Notes: generated by a model not told the origin, from the sequence alone. Shown: positions 43,773 through 52,925, numbered from the stretch's first letter. The stretch: DNA of 64,000 nt from Brasilonema sennae CENA114 (GCF_006968745.1 NZ_CP030118.1:3670674-3734673); one strand, 5' to 3'. Made by a program: numbers and translations.

Positions 43773-44969
43773 TGGTTGCTGTCCTAACAAAGCGCTAACA
43801 AACTGGTTATCAAAATTGTTTACAATCGCTGCTGGATATTCACCGACTTGCCAAGGTATAGCATAATTTACTCCTGCCACAAGTGCAGTTCTCACGGGGT
43901 CTTGATCATAACCCAATTTCTGAGCAACAGATTTCCGAGATGGCAGAGCAAAGCCTGTTTTCGTCCACTTTGTCATACCTTGTTTACCTGTGAGATAAGA
44001 AATAAGTTCCCAAGCTTCGGCTTTGTGTTGGGTTTGCTTGTTCATCACGTAGGCAACAGTGAATACCATCGTATTTTTGTTATCATTAATTGTAGGTAGT
44101 TCTGCAGTAGCAAACTCTAAATTAGCAAAAGTTTCTGTGAGGTAGGGAATTGCCCAGTTCCCCTCAATTACCATTGCGACTTTACCCTGACCAAACATTT
44201 CACTGCCAGAATTTGTGCCAACATCAGATTTTTGAGATGAGGAGCGGTCTTTTTGATACTGGTCTATCGCCAATTGTAATCCTCGCAAGCTGGCATCACT
44301 GGCAAATGCTGCATAACCATTTTGGTTTACAAGTTGTCCACCAAAAGCTTTGATTTTGTAAGCCTGACGCGCTAATTCTGGAATTTCTCCAAAACCGTAT
44401 TGATCAATTCTGCCATCTCGGTTACGGTCTACGGTCAACTTCTTTGAGTAGGCACGCAGTTCATTCCAAGTTGATGGTGGAATGGTTAAGCCTGCGGCTG
44501 CAAAAGCTTTTTTGTTATAAAACAGAGCAAGTGTCGAATAGTCCTTAGGTAAGCCGTAAATATGCTTAGAATATTTGAAGCTACTGAGTAGTGTTTCCTC
44601 AAAGTCAGCAACCTCAAAATCGGGAGTTATATACGCATCAAGTGGTTCTAAAACATTCTGGCTCATGAAAAAAGGAGCTTCAAGAGCATCTAAATAGAAT
44701 ACATCAGGAGCCGCTTCACCCACCAAGCGGGTTTTTATGACATCCATGTATTGGTCGTTGATGACTTCATGCCTGACTTTAATATTAGGATGGTTTGCTT
44801 CAAAGTCTTGCAATAGTTCTTTCAAGAGTTTTTGTTCTGCTGGACTTGCTGTCCAACCGCCCAGTTTGATAGTGACTGCGGTTGGTGCAGAGGAAACGCT
44901 CATAAAAGGTAGATTTTGACAACCAATAACAAAGAGGGCGATGCTTCCAAAAAGAGCCGCCCAAAGCAT
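43695..44969 (-). CDS. Sugar ABC transporter substrate-binding lipoprotein
   Basis: Extracytoplasmic solute-binding protein family 1 (MalE/UgpB-like), the ligand receptor for the permeases at 39307 and 40998. From ATG 44969 it is about 424 residues, with a lipoprotein signal (MLWAALFGSIALFVIGCQN; lipobox VIGC). Then come TIKLGGWTASPAEQKLLKELLQDFEANHPNIKV, DVFYLDALEAPFF, STLALFYNKKAFAAAGL and GKVAMVIEGNWAI. The longer frame to 45119 is rejected because that leader is encoded by repeat sequence. The last residues (RTSA) and stop come from repeat R3, so the C-terminus may differ from the ancestral one. It is separated from its permeases by the ScyD-like gene. Confidence 0.88.
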   Translation of the reverse strand: MLWAALFGSIALFVIGCQNLPFMSVSSAPTAVTIKLGGWTASPAEQKLLKELLQDFEANHPNIKVRHEVINDQYMDVIKTRLVGEAAPDVFYLDALEAPFFMSQNVLEPLDAYITPDFEVADFEETLLSSFKYSKHIYGLPKDYSTLALFYNKKAFAAAGLTIPPSTWNELRAYSKKLTVDRNRDGRIDQYGFGEIPELARQAYKIKAFGGQLVNQNGYAAFASDASLRGLQLAIDQYQKDRSSSQKSDVGTNSGSEMFGQGKVAMVIEGNWAIPYLTETFANLEFATAELPTINDNKNTMVFTVAYVMNKQTQHKAEAWELISYLTGKQGMTKWTKTGFALPSRKSVAQKLGYDQDPVRTALVAGVNYAIPWQVGEYPAAIVNNFDNQFVSALLGQQPLQQAMQRAQDEANELIKAISQRTSA

Positions 44970-44994
44970 AATTCTGTTTGGGAGTATTGTCCTT

Positions 44995-45060
44995 TGGGCG
45001 ATAGCTAGCCCCTTAGGGGGCGCTGCGCAAACGCTGCTGCGCAGCGCGCAGATCGCTACT
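44995..45060. repeat. GC-rich palindromic repeat upstream of binding-protein gene
   Basis: TTGGGCGATAGCTAGCCCC followed by TTAGGGGGCGCTGCGCAAACG and CTGCTGCGCAGCGCGCAG. It contains nested palindromes (CTGCGCAG; GCTAGC) of the kind common in filamentous cyanobacterial intergenic regions, within 40 bp of the start of the binding-protein gene. Confidence 0.5.
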
Positions 45061-45269
45061 AATGATCTTAAAAATTTTAGTCTTAAAAATTTCGACACGT
45101 TGGTTCGGATCACAGCCAAGTAAAAATTCTGCCACTTTAGATCTTGACTCTGTAACTGCGGATTGATTTTTTCTTTATTTAAATTTTTGTTGAGATATGC
45201 AAGTTACAATAACTAAATAATTATGAACAAAAGTTACAGTCCCCACTTGACCCATCTGTGAAGACAAGT

Positions 45270-46784
45270 ATGGAACCAATTTCGCTAGAAACCGCTACGC
45301 CTCTAGCCCCCATAATACCCGAGATAGCAATTTCAGAACCGACTGTTGTTGCTAACTCAACACTCAGCCCTTCAGTTTTAAGAAAGAATGCTATTCGTAT
45401 CAGCCTCAGAGCCTCTACTGTAGATGGTGTCTTCACATCAATATACTTGACCATTGTCACTGGTGTTTTACTCTCTAATTTTTTGGTGGAATTAAATGCT
45501 AGTCCAGTGATTATTGGAATGCTGTCTTCCATTCCAATGCTGGTGAATCTGATTCAGCCGTTCGGTGCGTATCTATCAGAACGCACAACCAGTCGCTTTC
45601 GATTTTCGATCCTTACAAACGTGAGTGCGAGGATACTCTGGTTATTTCTACCCATTGGGATCGCCGCCCTTAGCTTCGGATATATAAATTCTCAGCAATT
45701 GATAGTTCTAACACTTGTGATTATCTTGTTAATCAATATGTTACAAGGATTAGGACATCCATCGTGGATGAGTTGGATGGCAGCTTTAGTCCCTCGACAG
45801 ATCCGAGGAAGGTATTTTGGGTTGCGTAACAGTGCTTTCAGTCTAACTGTTTTAACTTTTATACCAATAGCCGGTCTAGTTGTCTCTAAATGGCCTGGTG
45901 GAACTTTACAAGGTTATGCAGTGCTTGTGGTGTTCGGGACTCTATCAGGTCTGATAGGTCTTGGGTGTCAGTACTTCCAGGTGGACGTCAATCCACAGAT
46001 GCAGCACGCTTCTGTCCTCGGTTCTTTAGTGAAAAATGCTATTTCTGGAGATACTGATAATTCTAGTCAAACTACTGATACACAGCCAGAAACTATAGAA
46101 AATACAACTGATTCTATACCGGATTCGAGTGCGATAAAAGGTATTTTAAATAACTCTAATTTCTTGATGTCTCTGTTGTATTTCAGTTTCCAAATGTTTG
46201 CCATTAACTTGAGTACTCCTTATTTCCCGCTCTATATGTTAAATAATTTACATTTAGATGTGAGTGTTGTGGCACTCTACGCCAGTTTTCAGGGGGCGGC
46301 AAACCTGGTGATGCTGACTTTCTGGGGCAAGTTATCAGACAAAATAGGTAACCGTTCAATCTTGATATTAATGGGGATTGTACTTACACTCATACCTTTA
46401 TTTTGGCTAGCGATTGATGTTAGTTTCTTTGGCATTTGGCTGTGGTTACCCCTTTTACACATGTTACTTGGAGGGATTTGGGCAGCAATTGATTTATGCA
46501 ACAACAATATGCAGCTAGCAATTGCGCCTGTCAAACAACAATCCCTTTATTTTGGAGTAATTGCTGCCGTTACTGGAGTTTGTGGCGCTTTAGGTACAAC
46601 TATAGGTGGTTTGATTGCACAAAATCCCTCATTAGGTGGTTTACCAGCAGCCTTTGTTGTATCTTTTGTGTTCAGAATCGGAGCAGTTGTTCCCCTTTTA
46701 TTTGTGCAAGAAGCGCGAAAAAACTCTTTAACTGAGGTGATACAAACTCTGTGGATATTTCGTAAGCAGATAGTAGAGAATTAG
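45270..46784 (+). CDS. Major facilitator superfamily transporter
   Basis: A 504-residue membrane protein with a soluble N-terminal leader of about 40 residues, then 12 spans. MFS features include NASPVIIGMLSSIPMLVNLIQPFGAYLSERTTSRFRFSILT after span 1, QGLGHPSWMSWMAALVPRQIRGRYFGLRNS after span 4, and in the second half FWGKLSDKIGNRSILILMG. The central loop is long and acidic (SGDTDNSSQTTDTQPE). Substrate unknown. A GTG at 45258 would add four residues; I use ATG 45270. It is divergent from the sugar-binding protein gene, which may hint at related control. Confidence 0.87.
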   Translation: MEPISLETATPLAPIIPEIAISEPTVVANSTLSPSVLRKNAIRISLRASTVDGVFTSIYLTIVTGVLLSNFLVELNASPVIIGMLSSIPMLVNLIQPFGAYLSERTTSRFRFSILTNVSARILWLFLPIGIAALSFGYINSQQLIVLTLVIILLINMLQGLGHPSWMSWMAALVPRQIRGRYFGLRNSAFSLTVLTFIPIAGLVVSKWPGGTLQGYAVLVVFGTLSGLIGLGCQYFQVDVNPQMQHASVLGSLVKNAISGDTDNSSQTTDTQPETIENTTDSIPDSSAIKGILNNSNFLMSLLYFSFQMFAINLSTPYFPLYMLNNLHLDVSVVALYASFQGAANLVMLTFWGKLSDKIGNRSILILMGIVLTLIPLFWLAIDVSFFGIWLWLPLLHMLLGGIWAAIDLCNNNMQLAIAPVKQQSLYFGVIAAVTGVCGALGTTIGGLIAQNPSLGGLPAAFVVSFVFRIGAVVPLLFVQEARKNSLTEVIQTLWIFRKQIVEN

Positions 46785-46933
46785 ACATGGTATAGTGTAA
46801 CCACTCACCTTCGTATCATCGATAATCAAACAGATATAGCGCTTTTCAACTCACTTAAATACAGATGTGGTATGGGGTGGGCATTGCAATGTCCAATGCC
46901 CTTCGGGTATGCCACTCAGGAATTGCTGTTGTA

Positions 46934-47734
46934 TTACATCGAACCCATGACAATACCCCAAAAATAAGCTTCAAAACGATCCTCATCTTTATCTATGTAT
47001 CTCTTGCTTCCCCAAGTATAAACATCCACACTAATACGACCACTATCGCGTTTCCAGAAGAATCCCTTTTTAATCGAGATATTACCCAACAGCGTGATCC
47101 AATGGGTGGGATAAGGGAAGGGTGGCGGATTGTTACCGAGTAAACCCTGTGCGGTAATCAAAGCAAAAGCAACGCCACCAGCAGAAATCACTGTTTCTGC
47201 TTCATTCAAAGCATCGACTTCGCCAAAAAGATAAGTGTGGGTGTATTTGACATTCCGATAGCCTAAAACTTCCCGCGCCCATCCTTTCATTTCCCAAGAT
47301 TTAGTCATCCCAGCTATATTGCGGATAATATCGGGCGCTTCTGGTTCAACAGGAAAAACCAAATTTTCTGATTCTCGGCACGTTGCTAGAACCATCCAAT
47401 CAGCTTGCCCCATTCTTAGTCTGCCTCGACTTTGACGCAACCTATTTGATGCTTCAATACGTCTAGTTCGCCCTTGAAAACCACCAGTTTCAAATAAACT
47501 ACGACAAATTTGTACGTAGCGCAGGGGTTGTTTACGAACGAGTTCAAATAAAATTGATGCAGGACCACAAAACGGTTGTTGACCTTGGTTGACTTGAAAG
47601 GCGTCCAAAAGGCGCGTTTTCATGTCTGTCAGCACTTGGTTTTTATCTAAATTTGACCAAACACTGGGGGCATTGGATGTTTCAAATTCTGCGATCGCCG
47701 AAGCGACAGATGGATCTAACGTTGAAGAATTCAT
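46934..47734 (-). CDS. Papain-like cysteine peptidase-fold protein of unknown function
   Basis: 266 residues with the layout of a papain/C39-like fold: a putative nucleophile Cys56 in GQQPFCGPASILFELVR, and His211 in PYPTHWITLLGNI followed by strands ending VDVYTWGSKRYI. There is no signal peptide or membrane span. The region between (GRTRRIEASNRLRQSRGRLRMG) is basic. I do not recognise a named family. The Cys-Gly-Pro-Ala core and late THW suggest an amidase or peptidase, possibly a toxin-like effector. It has no obvious immunity partner. The gene starts 7 bp from a short inverted repeat that borders the neighbouring macrolide-phosphotransferase cassette. Confidence 0.55.
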   Translation of the reverse strand: MNSSTLDPSVASAIAEFETSNAPSVWSNLDKNQVLTDMKTRLLDAFQVNQGQQPFCGPASILFELVRKQPLRYVQICRSLFETGGFQGRTRRIEASNRLRQSRGRLRMGQADWMVLATCRESENLVFPVEPEAPDIIRNIAGMTKSWEMKGWAREVLGYRNVKYTHTYLFGEVDALNEAETVISAGGVAFALITAQGLLGNNPPPFPYPTHWITLLGNISIKKGFFWKRDSGRISVDVYTWGSKRYIDKDEDRFEAYFWGIVMGSM

Positions 47735-47740
47735 TGATTA

Positions 47741-47752
47741 AGTAGATGGGTA
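47741..47752 (+). repeat. Cassette-flanking inverted repeat, left
   Basis: AGTAGATGGGTA, exactly complementary to TACCCATCTACT at 48831-48842. The pair brackets the GC-rich macrolide phosphotransferase gene. Confidence 0.55.
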
Positions 47753-47857
47753 GACATAAAAGTACGTGAGTTCGACAGGGTTGAAAAAAGCACAAAAAAG
47801 CGCCCGACTGTGTATTGACTAAGAATACCCATGATGTCAAGCGCGATAGAAGAAAGT

Positions 47858-48790
47858 TCATCCCAAACCAGCCATTTGCTGTTCATGTGCGGACAGCATC
47901 ATCTGCGCCGGTTCTAGGTAGGTGTCGTCACCCGTCAGCAGCACGAACATGGCGATCGCGACAGGGCAAGCGCAATACAGTTCGACGATATGATCCTGCA
48001 TCCTAGGCCACACCCGACCTCCAGCGTCCTGGTACCGTTGAAGCAGATCGGCAAGGGCAGACTCACCGAAAATGGCGTAGTACGCGGCAAAGTCCGTCGC
48101 TGGATCGGCAACTTCGGCTTCCGTCCAGTCGATCAGTCCGGTTACCCGATGGTCCTGGTCAACCAACATGTGCCCTGGGTGCAAGTCGCCGTGGATCAGT
48201 GCCGAGTGCTTAGGCCAGTACGTGTCGTCAGCGAGCCAGTTCTGCCACCTCTGCCATACCAAGTCCGAGACTCGCAGCAGAGGTTTCGCCTGATCCATCT
48301 TCTTGGCGAGTGACTGCCGAACCTCGACAGGCTGCAGCACTCGAACGCCAGCTTCGCACGCCGCATCGTGGTCAATCGTGTGCAGACCCGCGATCGCCCC
48401 AGCCAACGAGTCAACAAAGGTGACGGAGGGTGACTGCTGGTCGATGTACCAATCGTAATTCTTGGCTACCGGATTCACGGTGGCGGCTGGAGTACCGGCA
48501 AGTCTGGGATAGGCAATCAGATCTTCTGTGTTCACTCGCCATTCCGGTACGGCAACTGGGAGGTGCTTACGCAGCAGATTCAGCACCCGGTTTTCGTTGG
48601 CTGCTCTTTCGATGACATCAGACCGCCTGGGTGCTCGTAATACCCATGGAATGCCGTCCTCATCGGTGGCGAACGCAACGAGGAAATCGACTCCTGATGC
48701 GTTGAGTTCTACGTTTTCGGCGTTCAGTCGAAGACCGTGCTTTTGGGCGACAGCCAGAAATTCCGCAGTGCTGTTGATGATCGGCTTCAT
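47858..48790 (-). CDS. Macrolide 2'-phosphotransferase (Mph family)
   Basis: About 310 residues, an aminoglycoside-phosphotransferase-fold kinase that would inactivate 14- and 15-membered macrolides by 2'-OH phosphorylation. Motifs are VLRAPRRSDVIERAANENRVL, AVPEWRVNTEDLIAYPRLAGTPA, the catalytic loop LIHGDLHPGHMLVDQ and the metal-binding GLIDWTEAEVADPATDF. This collinear pattern fits Mph(B)/Bacillus-type enzymes. Local GC is far higher than in the neighbours (about 62% in the 60 bases counted at 48181-48240), which with the flanking 12-bp inverted repeats suggests horizontal transfer. Two HIP1 sites inside indicate long residence in, or transfer between, cyanobacteria. I use ATG 48790; a TTG at 48820 is possible. 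Confidence 0.88.
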   Translation of the reverse strand: MKPIINSTAEFLAVAQKHGLRLNAENVELNASGVDFLVAFATDEDGIPWVLRAPRRSDVIERAANENRVLNLLRKHLPVAVPEWRVNTEDLIAYPRLAGTPAATVNPVAKNYDWYIDQQSPSVTFVDSLAGAIAGLHTIDHDAACEAGVRVLQPVEVRQSLAKKMDQAKPLLRVSDLVWQRWQNWLADDTYWPKHSALIHGDLHPGHMLVDQDHRVTGLIDWTEAEVADPATDFAAYYAIFGESALADLLQRYQDAGGRVWPRMQDHIVELYCACPVAIAMFVLLTGDDTYLEPAQMMLSAHEQQMAGLG

Positions 48791-48830
48791 GGGAGATGAA
48801 TCTTTGGATATCGAACTCAATACTTATTAA

Positions 48831-48842
48831 TACCCATCTACT
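48831..48842 (-). repeat. Cassette-flanking inverted repeat, right
   Basis: TACCCATCTACT, the exact reverse complement of 47741-47752, lying 5 bp before the end of the M20 amidohydrolase gene. Confidence 0.55.
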
Positions 48843-48846
48843 TTTA

Positions 48847-50064
48847 TCAATTACAGAATTTTTCCACGCAGCGAACGAACATTTCCACACCCATCGCCAA
48901 GATGGTTTCGTCAAAATCAAATCGAGGATGATGGTGTGGATACGCCAATCCTTTATCAGGGTTCGCAGAACCCAGGAAGAAATAGCAACCAGGAACCTCT
49001 TGTAAGAAGTAAGACATATCCTCGCCACCCATTGTTTGGCATTCAGGAACAACACCCAAGGGCGTTTCTACGACTTCTTCGGCAACTGAGCGCACCAAGT
49101 CCGCTATGGTAGCATCATTGATCACTGGTGGGTAAAGCGACCAACAATTAAAGTCATAACTAGCACCATGACTCTGGCAAACTCCCGCAATAATTTGCTC
49201 AAGACGCTGCTTAAAAAAGCCTTCATATGCTGGATTAAAATACCTTACGGTACCACTCATTCTGGCTGTATCAGCTATCACATTATTCTTGGTTCCAGCA
49301 TGAAGTTCACCCACTGTCACTACTGCTGAGTCAATAGGGTTGACGTTGCGCGCGACAATTGTTTGTAAGGCATTGACAATTTGGGCAGCAACCACAACAG
49401 AATCAACAGTTTGATGGGGCATGGCACCATGTCCGCCTTTGCCCATAATTGTACATTTGAATGTTTCTACAGCTGCCATTAATGCACCAGCGCGGACACC
49501 TAGTGTCCCCAAAGGTAAATTATTCCAAAGGTGTAAACCGATAATCGCCTCAACATCAGGGTTTTTCAATACCCCAGCTTCTATCATCGGCTTTGCGCCT
49601 CCGGGTCCTTCTTCTGCTGGCTGGAATATAATTTTGACAGTACCAGCAAAAGTGTCTCGATTCTGGTGAAGATAGTATGCTGTCCCTAGGGCAATTGCTG
49701 TATGTCCATCATGTCCACACGCGTGCATCACCCCATCGTGTTGTGAGCGATAAGAGACTTCGTTGAGTTCTTGAATTGGCAAAGCGTCCATATCCGCGCG
49801 AATTGCCAACACTTTTTGAGTACTAGTATCGTTACCCTTGATGGTAGCTACAATACCAGTCTGAGCAATGCCAGTTTGATGCTCAATTCCCCATTTCTGT
49901 AACTTCTGCGAGACAAACTGAGAGGTTAATTTTTCTTTAAAACCCAGTTCTGGCTTTTGATGCAATTGTCGCCGCCATTCCACAAGTTGCGCTTGCAGGG
50001 AACGAATGGAGAGTCGAACACGAGATAAATCAACACAAGAGGAGTTCGGGAATGTAGAAACCAT
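48847..50064 (-). CDS. M20 family amidohydrolase (IAA-amino acid/hippurate hydrolase type)
   Basis: A 405-residue metal-dependent amidohydrolase that removes acyl groups from amino acid conjugates. The M20D signatures are all present: WRRQLHQKPELGFKE, LAIRADMDALPI, the metal-binding HACGHDGHTAIALG, FQPAEEGPGGAKPMIEAGVL, GLHLWNNLPLGT, and the dimerisation domain with GKGGHGAMPHQTVD, ending with ECQTMGGEDMSYFLQEVPG and YPHHHPRFDFDE. Length is normal. The natural substrate is unknown. The macrolide-phosphotransferase cassette has inserted just beyond its stop codon. Confidence 0.93.
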   Translation of the reverse strand: MVSTFPNSSCVDLSRVRLSIRSLQAQLVEWRRQLHQKPELGFKEKLTSQFVSQKLQKWGIEHQTGIAQTGIVATIKGNDTSTQKVLAIRADMDALPIQELNEVSYRSQHDGVMHACGHDGHTAIALGTAYYLHQNRDTFAGTVKIIFQPAEEGPGGAKPMIEAGVLKNPDVEAIIGLHLWNNLPLGTLGVRAGALMAAVETFKCTIMGKGGHGAMPHQTVDSVVVAAQIVNALQTIVARNVNPIDSAVVTVGELHAGTKNNVIADTARMSGTVRYFNPAYEGFFKQRLEQIIAGVCQSHGASYDFNCWSLYPPVINDATIADLVRSVAEEVVETPLGVVPECQTMGGEDMSYFLQEVPGCYFFLGSANPDKGLAYPHHHPRFDFDETILAMGVEMFVRCVEKFCN

Positions 50065-50162
50065 GTTTTACATTTTTTAAATTCAAATGACAGCTAAGTA
50101 CTTTTATTTTTACGCTTTAAACTTTTGCAAAAGGTATTTCTTGCCTCACTCTTCACACTTTT

Positions 50163-50858
50163 TTAGATATATAGCAATCGTTCTAAATCTAAATTTGATG
50201 CTACTTGTGCCATTTTAGATAAATCAGTTAAGTTATCTAGATAAGGTAAGCAGCCAAAAATTGGAATGTGCGTGAGTGATTTCATCAATTCTATGGGTGT
50301 CCAATCAGCAATTTCTGTATTTGTTCGAGGTTGAACACAATTCAAAACAATACCTTTTAAATTGATTCGTGATTGTCGTGCTAAAGCCACATTAGCGACT
50401 GCTTGACTTATTGCACCCAATCTAACTGGAACAACTAACACTGTTGGTAAGCGCCATTCTCCTGCCAAGTCAGCAACCGTTAATTCATCAGTTACTGGCG
50501 AACCTAATCCTCCTAAAGCTTCTAAAAAGATAAAATCACGGCGCGAACGCAAAGCTGTAAAACCTTGCCACACTTTTGCTAAATCTACAGTTTTATTTTC
50601 CCTTGCTGCAGCAATGGGAGGAGCAAGGGGTGCTTGAAAATATAAAGGTGTGAGTTCTTCGGGAGATTGATTTAAGGAAAATATTTTTTGATACCACTCG
50701 GAATCACCTTCTCCCGATTGCATGAGTTTCATAATTCCCATACTGGCGGAAGAGTGATATTTTTGCCAATAGGCTGCCAATACTGTCGTTAAAACAGTTT
50801 TGCCAACTTCTGTATCTGTTCCTGTAATCAATAGTGTGTTTAATAGCTTGTCAGTCAT
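50163..50858 (-). CDS. bioD: ATP-dependent dethiobiotin synthetase
   Basis: A 231-residue enzyme closing the ureido ring of dethiobiotin from diaminopelargonate, CO2 and ATP, the penultimate step of biotin synthesis. The P-loop is LLITGTDTEVGKTVLTTVLAAYW. Then come IMKLMQSGEGDSEWYQ (substrate lysine region, here KLMQSG where many BioD have KPVQSG), LEALGGLGSPVTDELTVADLA (metal and substrate loop) and VLVVPVRLGAISQ. The gene stands alone with no other bio genes nearby. The start at ATG 50858 gives the normal length. Confidence 0.9.
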   Translation of the reverse strand: MTDKLLNTLLITGTDTEVGKTVLTTVLAAYWQKYHSSASMGIMKLMQSGEGDSEWYQKIFSLNQSPEELTPLYFQAPLAPPIAAARENKTVDLAKVWQGFTALRSRRDFIFLEALGGLGSPVTDELTVADLAGEWRLPTVLVVPVRLGAISQAVANVALARQSRINLKGIVLNCVQPRTNTEIADWTPIELMKSLTHIPIFGCLPYLDNLTDLSKMAQVASNLDLERLLYI

Positions 50859-50974
50859 TAGTTATTAGTTATGAGTAGCCAACAACTAATGTCTCACAGT
50901 TACTATCATAAATTGCTGACAATTCTATTCTATAAATATTTTGCATAGTTTTCATGCAGATTCTGCATTGAATT

Positions 50975-52738
50975 CTACAACCTTGATGGAAAAGCTGTTT
51001 CATTAGGAACAGAGTTGGGTGGTTCACTAGCAGGCGGCGTATCTTGTGGTTCTACAGCAGGAGCTGTGGACGGCTGTTCTGTAGGTGTAGGTGTAGCTGT
51101 GGGAGTGGGTGTGGGTGTGGCTGTGGGGGTGGGAGTAGGTGTGGCTGTGGGAGTGGGAGTAGGTGTGGCTGTCGGGGTGGGGGTGAGAGTGGGTGTAGGA
51201 GTGGGGGTGGGTGTGGGAGTAGGAGTGGCTGTAGGTGTGGATCTAGATCTGCGTCTGACTGGATTTTCTAATCCGAGGCTAAAACTATAATTGCTTTGGG
51301 GTTGTCCTGGCACAGGACGTACTTGAACCGTATATTTACCAGCAAAAGGCAATGTTCCTTGGTAAAATGAAAAGTCTTTAGCAGCATTGTCAATTGGTTC
51401 TTGATTTGCACCTAAGATTGAGAGTAAAACACTACCTTGTTGATTAAGCAATACAGTTAACTGCTGCCCCTTTTCAGCAATAAAAACATACTGATCCACT
51501 TCATTGACTTTAATTATACTATCAACGTTAGCAGTGTTAGATGTACCAAAATTTAGGGGTTTATTATATACAACAGGTTCATTGTTGGTAGGTGTAGATG
51601 TTAAGGTCGTTCCATTGGGAATTACAGGTGAAGGGAAAGTTTGTGGATTTGTTTTTTCTGATGTAGCTTGTGAGCTAGTACGGATGGACCTGACCACAGT
51701 CCATGAACCAAATCCTGTTATAATTATCACAGCAAGAGTAATTCCAAAAACTGCCAAGGGATTATCTAACAGTGAAGGGCTACCCTGTGTTGGAATGGCT
51801 GGCTTAGATGTATTGGGGGCAGATGGTTGTGCTTGTTCAGGGCGGCGACCAACGGCTACTGTTTGTACTTTGGAAACATTTGAAGTGAAAACATTTGGTT
51901 GTTGTGGAGTTTGTAATGCTTGTAGTACATCAGGAGCTTTTAAGTAGCGATCGCCCAGTTTTTGACTTAACATTCGATTCAACACAGAGGCAAAGTGTGG
52001 ATTGACTGTGACCAAATGTTGCCAATTCCAAGTTAGTTGATGTTCATCAAATAAATCTTGGGGTTCTTTGCCTGTCAACAATACAATTGCTGTAACAGCT
52101 AGTGCATACAAGTCACTGCTGGGATATGTTCGACCTGTTTGCATTTGCTCAGTTGGGGCATAACCATGTTTTCCAACAGTGGTTGCTGGCGTTGCGTTAT
52201 CTGGAGAGTTCAATTTCGTTACCAGTTCTTTTACGACTCCAAAGTCGATTAAAACTGGTAGGCGATCGCTTTCTCGCAGAATAATATTATCCGGTGAAAT
52301 ATCTCGATGAATAATTCCTTGATTATGAATATATTCTAAGACTGGTAACAAAGAGCGTATAAGTTGTAATACTTCTTGTTCTGTAAATGCACTCCCTGTA
52401 GCTTGACGCTGATCCAACAAAGTCTGATATGTTTTTCCGCCAACGTAATCTTGCACCAAAAACAAGCGCTGATCTTGTTCAAATCTCTCGCGGAATTGAG
52501 GCACCTGGGGGTGTTGTATTTGATATAAAGTTGCTGCCTCTCGCTCAAAAAGCTCTTTTGCTTTTTCCCAAGCATAACCTTCGGTGACTATTGGAATTAA
52601 TTCCTTAATTGCACAAAGTTCGTCAAAGCGCCTCTGGTCATGTGCCAGATAGGTTCTACCAAATCCACCCTGACCCAAAACTTGAGTGATCCGGTAACGG
52701 TTTTGCAATATAGTGTCAGTTGTAATCGGTGCTTGCAT
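50975..52738 (-). CDS. Ser/Thr protein kinase with membrane anchor, PPC-like domain and PTPT stalk
   Basis: A 587-residue Hanks-type kinase. The kinase domain is at about 10-275: GQGGFGRTYLAHD, catalytic Lys in CAIKEL, HRDISPDNIIL (Ser replaces the usual Lys after HRDI), LIDFGVVKE, and GYAPTEQ in the activation segment. One membrane span is at about 328-350 (LAVFGITLAVIIITGFGSWTVV). Outside is a beta-rich domain like bacterial pre-peptidase C-terminal (PPC) domains (VNEVDQYVFIAEKGQQLTVLL; GKYTVQVRPVPG), then some 45 residues of PT repeats. The signal is presumably sensed outside and the substrate is unknown. The repeat coding is likely to vary in length between strains. Confidence 0.9.
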   Translation of the reverse strand: MQAPITTDTILQNRYRITQVLGQGGFGRTYLAHDQRRFDELCAIKELIPIVTEGYAWEKAKELFEREAATLYQIQHPQVPQFRERFEQDQRLFLVQDYVGGKTYQTLLDQRQATGSAFTEQEVLQLIRSLLPVLEYIHNQGIIHRDISPDNIILRESDRLPVLIDFGVVKELVTKLNSPDNATPATTVGKHGYAPTEQMQTGRTYPSSDLYALAVTAIVLLTGKEPQDLFDEHQLTWNWQHLVTVNPHFASVLNRMLSQKLGDRYLKAPDVLQALQTPQQPNVFTSNVSKVQTVAVGRRPEQAQPSAPNTSKPAIPTQGSPSLLDNPLAVFGITLAVIIITGFGSWTVVRSIRTSSQATSEKTNPQTFPSPVIPNGTTLTSTPTNNEPVVYNKPLNFGTSNTANVDSIIKVNEVDQYVFIAEKGQQLTVLLNQQGSVLLSILGANQEPIDNAAKDFSFYQGTLPFAGKYTVQVRPVPGQPQSNYSFSLGLENPVRRRSRSTPTATPTPTPTPTPTPTLTPTPTATPTPTPTATPTPTPTATPTPTPTATPTPTEQPSTAPAVEPQDTPPASEPPNSVPNETAFPSRL

Positions 52739-52833
52739 CGTTGATCAATTGAGTGTTATAGCAACAGAGGAGGACTTCACTATGATACGGATAGTTTCCA
52801 GACAGAGGGAGTCGGTTGAACTTTCTTTAAGGA

Positions 52834-52920
52834 GGCGATAAGCCGGAGGACTTCGGCGTGAGCGCTCAATCGTTCGCGCAGCGTGCGCTTTGCGCATACG
52901 CTTGATGCCACGCGTATCGC
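52834..52920 (-). repeat. Dispersed repeat family R3, copy B (inverse of copy A)
   Basis: Reads GGCGATAAGCCGGAGGACTT and CGGCGTGAGCGCTCAATCG, then TTCGCGCAGCGTGCGCTTTG and CGCATACGCTTGATGCCACG, ending CGTATCGC: the reverse complement of 43636-43722 with a few differences. It lies upstream of the Ser/Thr kinase gene. The two copies form an inverted repeat about 9.1 kb apart. Confidence 0.8.
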
Positions 52921-52925
52921 CTATC

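Noticed and set aside
45258..45532. Minus-strand ORF opposite the MFS transporter start
   Set aside because: It overlaps the well-supported MFS frame and has no domain or ribosome-binding site.
51015..51290. Gly/Val- and Cys/Gly-rich + strand ORFs opposite the kinase tail
   Set aside because: They are shadows of the PT-repeat coding sequence on the other strand.
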